Assembly: GCF_000285535.1 (NCBI RefSeq) | Contig: NZ_HE610988.1 | Location: 288,728 to 352,727, forward strand | DNA: 64,000 nucleotides | Origin: Bacillus timonensis | GTDB taxonomy: Bacteria; Bacillota; Bacilli; Bacillales; Bacillaceae_L | Direction of reading: 5' to 3' | Part shown: piece after piece, positions 58,663 through 64,000 of the stretch | Layout of the letters: every line of letters begins with the position of its first letter | Position numbering within the stretch: position 1 is the stretch's first letter | Translations under genes and position numbers: made by a program | The notes under the pieces: generated by a model | Told to the model about the DNA's origin: nothing | Databases searched by the model: none | Seen by the model: only the letters and a program-made list of their open reading frames with translations

Positions 58663-58728
58663 AAAAAAACCGTTATTTCCTACTGTTCATTTTAGCATGT
58701 CATGAACAGAATGAAAAATAACGGCTTC
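58663..58728 (-). terminator. Terminator of hflKC
   Basis: Long stem on the minus strand, CCGTTATTT with AAATAACGG and inner CTGTTCAT with ATGAACAG, then eight T residues. Confidence 0.88.
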
Positions 58729-58745
58729 CTTACTATCTTTTGGTA

Positions 58746-59675
58746 TTATTCAGTGTATCCCATTAACAACCTTGCATATGGAGAGTCGGCAGGTAAAATG
58801 ATGACTGTTTCTCCATCAATTGTAGTTTTATAGGATTCTAATGTACGGAAAAGGTTGTAGAATTCCGGATCCTTTGAGAAAGCTTCGTTATAAATACGAG
58901 CTGCTTCCCCTTCCCCTTGGCTTCGAATAACCTCTGCATCCGCTTGTGCTTTTGCAATTATTTCTTTTACTTCTCTGTCAGTTTCAGCTTCGATTTCATT
59001 TTTCTTAGCATCCCCTTCTGAGAGATAGTTTTGTGCGGTTGACTCACGTTCAGAAATCATTCTTGTATATACGGATTGTTCGTTTTCAGCTGGTAGGTCT
59101 GTACGCTTCATACGAATATCTGTTACAACGATTCCATACTTATCTTCCTCAAGGTTTTTATTTACAATTTCTGTGATTCGGTCATTAAGACTACCACGTT
59201 CTGATTTTTCATCGTTTATGATTTCATCATAATTTAGTTGCCCAAGCTCTGTTCGAATGGCAGAATAGACGAATTCATCAAGCTTTGCTTCCGCATTTAC
59301 AACTGTTCTTGTTGTAGCAATCATTTGTTTTGGATCTTCAATACGCCATACCGCATAATTATCAATCATCATTCGCTTTTTGTCTTTCGTATTGATTTCA
59401 GCCTCTTCTACATCATAAATCATTTGATATTTTGGTAATGTTTCAACTGACTGGATAAACGGAATTTTATAGGAAAGACCTGGAGTTTCTACAATTCGAA
59501 CAACTTCTCCGAATTGACGAATTACTTTATATTCACCTTCTCTAACAATAAATAAATTCGCTATTAAGATTCCAATTAAAATCAATACGATAAGGATCGA
59601 TACACCACCCTTTGTGTATTTGGCAAATTTATTCGAACCTTTTTTTTCGTTTAAATCAACTACATTTTCACTCAT
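58746..59675 (-). CDS. hflC: HflC, SPFH-domain FtsH modulator
   Basis: Membrane-anchored prohibitin-like protein; HflK-HflC forms a cage around FtsH protease in E. coli. 309 aa: one N-terminal helix (about residues 25-47), an SPFH domain (YKVIRQFGEVVRIVETPGLSYKIPF), and a charged coiled coil about 200-265. It overlaps hflK by four bases, so the pair is coupled. Placed between polA and phoR, where B. subtilis as I recall it has no hflKC. Confidence 0.92.
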   Translation of the reverse strand: MSENVVDLNEKKGSNKFAKYTKGGVSILIVLILIGILIANLFIVREGEYKVIRQFGEVVRIVETPGLSYKIPFIQSVETLPKYQMIYDVEEAEINTKDKKRMMIDNYAVWRIEDPKQMIATTRTVVNAEAKLDEFVYSAIRTELGQLNYDEIINDEKSERGSLNDRITEIVNKNLEEDKYGIVVTDIRMKRTDLPAENEQSVYTRMISERESTAQNYLSEGDAKKNEIEAETDREVKEIIAKAQADAEVIRSQGEGEAARIYNEAFSKDPEFYNLFRTLESYKTTIDGETVIILPADSPYARLLMGYTE

Positions 59676-60640
59676 TGGTTTCCACTCCCTTCTGTTTCTA
59701 CAGGAGGAACCTGTGACTGGCTTCCAGCTGGACGAATTGGCAAGTACTTCATCGTATTGCCATCATCCTTCATAATATAAATTTCGGTATTCGGTAACAC
59801 TTCATCCAATGTTTCTAGTACTAAACGTTTTCTAGTAATCTCGGGATTTTTTGCGTATTCAGTATATAATGCATTAAATGTAGCAACATCCCCGCGCGCG
59901 ATTTCGATACGGGCTGCTTTATCCCCGTTAGCACGTGAAATAAGGGCTTTTTCCTCCCCTTTTGCTTCATTCATTTTTTGATTACGGTATTTGGTTGCTT
60001 CATTTACTTTTGTATTTCTTGTTTCACGGGCATCCGTTACATTCGTAAATGCCTTTCGAACTTCATCATTTGGTAATTCAACATCCTGTAATTTTACAGC
60101 TGTAACTGAAATTCCAATATCATATTTCTCCAAGAGAGATGCTAATAAATCTCTAACTTCTGCTTCAATTTTAGCCTTACCAGATGTTAAGGCGTCATCA
60201 ATCTTTGAACTACCGATAATACTTCTTAAAGACGCAGAAGTAGAATTATAAAGAATCTGTTCCGGATCCTCGGAGTTGAATAAGAATTTAGATGGATCGG
60301 TAATTTGCCATTGCACTACCATGTCCGCTAGTACTATATTTTCGTCACCAGTAATCATTTTTGTATCCTTGGGAACATCGGTGATTTCTCCGTTCTTTTG
60401 GTCATAACCAAACTGTAAACTGTACGTTGTTTTTGGTAACTTTTCTACATCTTGGATTGGCCATGGCATTTTAAAATGGAGACCTGGTTCTGTGATTCCT
60501 TCATCAGCTTTTCCAAACGTTAAAATAATTGCTTGCTCTGATTCATCTACTGTATACCAGGTTGTAAAACCAACTACACCTAAAATCAGAACGAGCACAC
60601 TTAGTCCCACAATCGTATAAATTCGTTTCAAACTAACCAT
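59672..60640 (-). CDS. hflK: HflK, SPFH-domain FtsH modulator
   Basis: Partner of HflC. 322 aa with a single N-terminal helix (about residues 6-27), the SPFH domain (SEQAIILTFGKADEGITEPGL) and a long coiled coil (about 195-260), then a Pro/Ser-rich tail. ATG at 60640 has GGGGGGAA seven bases upstream; the upstream TTG is part of that region. First gene of a two-gene unit ending in a strong terminator. Confidence 0.92.
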   Translation of the reverse strand: MVSLKRIYTIVGLSVLVLILGVVGFTTWYTVDESEQAIILTFGKADEGITEPGLHFKMPWPIQDVEKLPKTTYSLQFGYDQKNGEITDVPKDTKMITGDENIVLADMVVQWQITDPSKFLFNSEDPEQILYNSTSASLRSIIGSSKIDDALTSGKAKIEAEVRDLLASLLEKYDIGISVTAVKLQDVELPNDEVRKAFTNVTDARETRNTKVNEATKYRNQKMNEAKGEEKALISRANGDKAARIEIARGDVATFNALYTEYAKNPEITRKRLVLETLDEVLPNTEIYIMKDDGNTMKYLPIRPAGSQSQVPPVETEGSGNQ

Positions 60641-60710
60641 GCTTTCCCCCCTCAATTGTATCTACAAAGTTTTATACGAATCTCAAGCAAAAAGGTTTCA
60701 ATTTCAAGGT

Positions 60711-60748
60711 AAAAAAATGACAAGGATCTTACATCCTTGTCAAAAAAG
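60711..60748 (-). terminator. Terminator of phoPR
   Basis: TGACAAGGAT and ATCCTTGTCA pair around CTTAC; the minus strand continues with seven T residues. Confidence 0.85.
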
Positions 60749-60862
60749 TTTGGCCTCCGAAAATGAAGGGGTTCTCATTAACATCATACGGTTCGGATAT
60801 TAAGGGAATATGTTTCCAATGTAAACATTTTGTAAATTAGGATATTTTATCTTTAATCCGGA

Positions 60863-62293
60863 TTAGATATTCTTTTTCAATCGTATCGAAACCGTAGTTC
60901 CTTCCCCTACCTTACTCTTTATTTGTACGGCCCCTTCATGTGCCTCAATTATATGCTTTACAATAGCAAGCCCCAAACCTGTTCCTCCTGAATTCCTGCT
61001 CCTCGCTTTATCTACACGGTAAAATCTTTCAAAAATTCTCGGAAGCTCATTTTCCTCAATTCCAATTCCAGTATCAATAATTTGAATTTCAACATAGTCT
61101 ACCAGGCTTTTTGCTTTTACCGAAACCTTTGCTTTATTTGGAGAATACGACAAACTATTATTAATCACATTGATAAAAACTTGCTTCAATCTATCCATAT
61201 CTCCATTTACTACTGTTGTTTCATCATCCACAGTAAGCTCTAATTGAATGTCTTTTTCCTCCGCTTTTGATTTAAGCATTCGTAAACTATTTTCTAATAG
61301 TTCTTTCACATTAACGCTTGAAAAGTGAAGCGAAAAACCCTTATTCTCCATCTTTGATAAATCTAATAAATCTTGAATAAGAACTTGAAGACGATGACTT
61401 TCATTTAGAATGATTGTTAAAAATTCTTCTAAGACTTCTCTATCATTCATTGCACCATCTAATAAAGTTTCCGCAAACCCCTTAATAGATGTAATCGGTG
61501 TACGAAGCTCATGTGAGACATTGGCAACAAAGTCCTTACGCATCTGTTCAAGTCTTTTCAAATCTGTAATATCATGAAAGACAAGAACAACACCTTTCCA
61601 TTCCACATTTGCCCCTAATATTGGTGAAGCATATACTTCAAAATCCTTTTGTTCGTTTCCAATCGTCAAGTGGATTTGTCTTCGTAACTTTCGCTCCGTC
61701 ATAAAAATTTCTTCTACCAATTTTACAATTTCCTTGTAAGTAAATGCCTCATAATAAAGCTGCCCCATTAAATCATCTTGATCAATTTTAAATATCTCAT
61801 TGATCGACCGATTGAAAATATTAATGTATCCTTTACTATCGATAAACAATAGTCCGCTTCCCATATTTTCAATCAAGGTATGTAAACGGTCATGCTGCAT
61901 TTCATAGGATTTTGTCATTTCTTCAATATTTCTAGCAACAATATTGATGGAATGTCCCAGTAACCCGGCAGCACTTACATGGTCTTCATAGGTCCGTGCT
62001 CGATAATCTCCCTTTGCAAGTTCTTTAACTGCTCTTGTTGCAGCATCAATCGGTTTTGTATAAGTGGTCGTAATTCTTACAATTAGTGAAAGAATCGTAA
62101 CTAAAGCAATTCCTAAACAGATGGTAAGAGCTATCCAGACCTGTTGGATTGTTTTTTCGACAGAATCTCCATGTAAGGCACTATTGGTGATAAGGCTACT
62201 AATAAATTGCCCTAACACAAAACCCATACATAGAAAAACAATAATAATTAAAAAGATAATCGCAAAAAGGAGCCTCGAATGAAATTTATTCAT
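60863..62293 (-). CDS. phoR: Sensor histidine kinase PhoR (short sensor form)
   Basis: Kinase partner of PhoP in phosphate starvation. About 476 aa: helix 1 (residues 8-29), an extracytoplasmic loop of only about 20 residues, helix 2 (52-73), HAMP, cytoplasmic PAS (about 130-240), HisKA with H261 in VANVSHELRTPITSIKG, and HATPase with INNSLSYSPNKA and GTGLGLAIVKHII. B. subtilis PhoR is about 100 residues longer because of an extracytoplasmic PAS-like domain. ATG at 62293 (MNKFHSRLL) overlaps phoP by eight bases. Confidence 0.93.
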   Translation of the reverse strand: MNKFHSRLLFAIIFLIIIVFLCMGFVLGQFISSLITNSALHGDSVEKTIQQVWIALTICLGIALVTILSLIVRITTTYTKPIDAATRAVKELAKGDYRARTYEDHVSAAGLLGHSINIVARNIEEMTKSYEMQHDRLHTLIENMGSGLLFIDSKGYINIFNRSINEIFKIDQDDLMGQLYYEAFTYKEIVKLVEEIFMTERKLRRQIHLTIGNEQKDFEVYASPILGANVEWKGVVLVFHDITDLKRLEQMRKDFVANVSHELRTPITSIKGFAETLLDGAMNDREVLEEFLTIILNESHRLQVLIQDLLDLSKMENKGFSLHFSSVNVKELLENSLRMLKSKAEEKDIQLELTVDDETTVVNGDMDRLKQVFINVINNSLSYSPNKAKVSVKAKSLVDYVEIQIIDTGIGIEENELPRIFERFYRVDKARSRNSGGTGLGLAIVKHIIEAHEGAVQIKSKVGEGTTVSIRLKKNI

Positions 62294-63002
62294 AGAGTTT
62301 TGGCTCCTCAAGCTTATAGCCTAATCCCCTAACTGTTTTAATAAAACTTGGCTTTTTCGAATCCTTTTCAATTTTTTCACGCAAATGACTAATATGAACA
62401 TCAACGATTCTTGTATCACCAGCAAAATCATAATTCCAAACCGCACTTAAGAGTTGGTCTCGAGTTAATACTCTGCCTTTATTTTTTGCTAAATAGGCAA
62501 GGAGTTCAAATTCTTTCGGAGTCAATTCAAGTGCTTCCTCGTTAAAATAGGCCTCAAAATTTTCAGGTAAAATTTGTAGTGGCCCTATTATTATCTGCGA
62601 AGTTGTTGTATTTTCTTCTATGTTACCTTCATTTCTACTTGTTCTTCTTAAAATGGCCTTTACACGGGCTACAACCTCTCTTGGACTAAATGGTTTAGTC
62701 ATATAATCATCAGCCCCGAGCTCTAATCCTAAAACTTTATCAAATTCGTCGTCCCTAGCGGTTAACATTAGGATTGGAATATCTACTTTATTTTGACGAA
62801 GCTGCTTGCAAACTTCGATTCCATCCAATTTTGGCAGCATTAAGTCTAGGACGATAATTTGTGGTCTTTCTGCTAGAGCTTTCTCTAAACCTTCTTCCCC
62901 GTCCATAGCAGTAATAACCTCGTATCCTGCCTGTTGTAGGTTATACTGAAGTAATGTAATGATCGACCGTTCATCCTCCACAACCAATACTTTTTTGTTC
63001 AT
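62286..63002 (-). CDS. phoP: Phosphate response regulator PhoP
   Basis: OmpR-family regulator of the Pho regulon. 238 aa. Receiver domain with VVEDERS, phosphoacceptor D53 in VLDLMLPKLDG, LTARDDE and K at MTKPFSPREV; winged helix from about residue 135 (LTPKEFELLAYLAKNKGRVLTR). A TATAAT at 63060-63065 on the minus strand is a possible -10, but no convincing -35 or Pho box was read. Confidence 0.96.
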   Translation of the reverse strand: MNKKVLVVEDERSIITLLQYNLQQAGYEVITAMDGEEGLEKALAERPQIIVLDLMLPKLDGIEVCKQLRQNKVDIPILMLTARDDEFDKVLGLELGADDYMTKPFSPREVVARVKAILRRTSRNEGNIEENTTTSQIIIGPLQILPENFEAYFNEEALELTPKEFELLAYLAKNKGRVLTRDQLLSAVWNYDFAGDTRIVDVHISHLREKIEKDSKKPSFIKTVRGLGYKLEEPKLYE

Positions 63003-63094
63003 TGTCTTCCTCCATCAAAAAAAGATAAACCCCATCAATTTTTCTCTCTATATAAAATCATTATAGAATAACATTTCTGGACTTGCCACGAAAA

Positions 63095-63118
63095 TAAAAA
63101 AAGAGAGGCTACGCTCTC
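63095..63118 (-). terminator. Terminator of the MaoC-like gene
   Basis: Minus strand GAGAGCGTAGCCTCTC forms a short stem (GAGAG/CTCTC), followed by seven T residues; it touches the stop codon. Confidence 0.75.
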
Positions 63119-63593
63119 AAAAGTTCTCCAATATTTTCCCTTCCAATGGAGTGATTCGATGTGGTGGACAAACTAGTATTCTTCCCTCAATTGCTTTTGA
63201 TTCATCTTCATCAAAAGCAGTTACTGATATTTCAACTGTGTGATCACGGTAATTAATATTGGTTACCTCAAAAAAAAACTGAACTGTGGCATAGTGATGT
63301 AATGGTTGTAAAAAATCAATTTCTTGTTTAAGAATATGACTGCCAGGACCGGGTAAATATTTTGAAATTGCTGCTGTTATAACACCTGTCAGCATGACAG
63401 TGGGAACGATTGGTTTCTTAAAGGGCGTTTGAGATGCATAATCATGTTGGATATAAAGTGGATTTGCATCATTTGTTAACCCTAAGTATAACAATAAATC
63501 TTTATCTTCAATTTTCTCAGTCAAGGTTAATTTTTCTCCAACCGACATTTCTTCTATCTTTCTTCCTAGTTTTCGTTTTTTCCCTAATAACAT
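63117..63593 (-). CDS. MaoC-like hotdog-fold dehydratase homologue
   Basis: 158-aa protein with the hydratase-2 segment YLGLTNDANPLYIQHDYA near residue 36 and KPIVPTVMLTGVITAAISKYLPG after it. In active (R)-enoyl-CoA hydratases the motif is normally D-x-N-P-x-H; here position 47 is Tyr, not His, so catalysis is doubtful. The position between mdh and phoP is seen, by memory, in other Bacillaceae. Role unknown. It has its own terminator and lies about 100 bases after mdh. Confidence 0.78.
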   Translation of the reverse strand: MLLGKKRKLGRKIEEMSVGEKLTLTEKIEDKDLLLYLGLTNDANPLYIQHDYASQTPFKKPIVPTVMLTGVITAAISKYLPGPGSHILKQEIDFLQPLHHYATVQFFFEVTNINYRDHTVEISVTAFDEDESKAIEGRILVCPPHRITPLEGKILENF

Positions 63594-63647
63594 AAAAAAG
63601 AGTGCACCTCCATCGATTTTGAAGACGATTACAATATTATGTACAAA

Positions 63648-63679
63648 AGATTCGGGGGATACCCCCGAATCTCGTTTTT
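63648..63679 (-). terminator. Terminator of mdh
   Basis: AGATTCGGGGG and CCCCCGAATCT pair around AT; the hairpin is strong, though the minus-strand T-run is short (TTTTG). Confidence 0.75.
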
Positions 63680-63692
63680 AATTAACTTATGA

Positions 63693-64000
<308 letters not shown>

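Noticed and set aside
63003-63100. Pho boxes (TTNACA repeats) before phoP
   Set aside because: No 11-bp spaced direct repeats of TT(A/T/C)ACA were found.

Overview
The window is chromosomal DNA of a low-GC, endospore-forming member of the Bacillaceae. The evidence is spore and germination genes (sspI, gerE, gerM, ytxC-like, ytaF-like), strong AGGAGG ribosome sites, tRNA-dependent T-box leaders, and gene order that follows the leu/ilv-to-mdh segment of Bacillus subtilis as I recall it. Almost all genes lie on the minus strand. The species cannot be named from the sequence. No transposase, prophage, CRISPR array or rRNA was seen.

Layout, left to right. 34-6600: ilvB-ilvN-ilvC-leuA-leuB under a leucine T-box; the operon continues past the left edge. 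7133-12945: tRNA-Arg(UCU), a phosphodiesterase, rdgB, rph, gerM, racE, a MarR regulator, gerE and a thioesterase. 13117-16540: sdhCAB. 16708-18951: yslB and lysC with its lysine riboswitch. 18955-21558: uvrC, trxA and an apparent independent structured small RNA. 21625-26948: etfA, etfB, fadB, fadR and lcfA, a fatty-acid oxidation block with FadR-type sites. 27044-34025: a 25-codon membrane ORF, yshE, mutS2, polX, cvpA, zapA and rnhC. 34121-39858: pheST under a phenylalanine T-box, a membrane protein, an rRNA methylase and sspI. 40003-47426: M42 peptidase, dUTPase, small membrane proteins, infC-rpmI-rplT with an L20 leader, and thrS with a threonine T-box. 47443-54983: ytxC, dnaI, dnaB, nrdR, speD, gapB, coaE and ytaF. 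55111-64000: mutM, polA, hflC, hflK, phoR, phoP, a MaoC-like protein and the 3' part of mdh.

The gene content is mostly core metabolism and information processing. The unusual material is between the genes. Two families of structured intergenic repeats (five copies of A, four of B) are present. All four amino-acid-responsive leaders (ilv, lysC, pheS, thrS) carry one of these repeats between the regulatory terminator and the start codon. Other points for a second look: a compact three-way-junction RNA upstream of trxA, a speD leader that can sequester its own Shine-Dalgarno, a 25-aa membrane ORF after yshE, five tandem 20-bp units before rplT's terminator, and a PhoR kinase lacking the extracytoplasmic sensor domain.

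All family assignments are from reading translated sequence and remembered homologues; no database search was run. Start codons were moved from the longest ORF where Shine-Dalgarno spacing and family length agreed.
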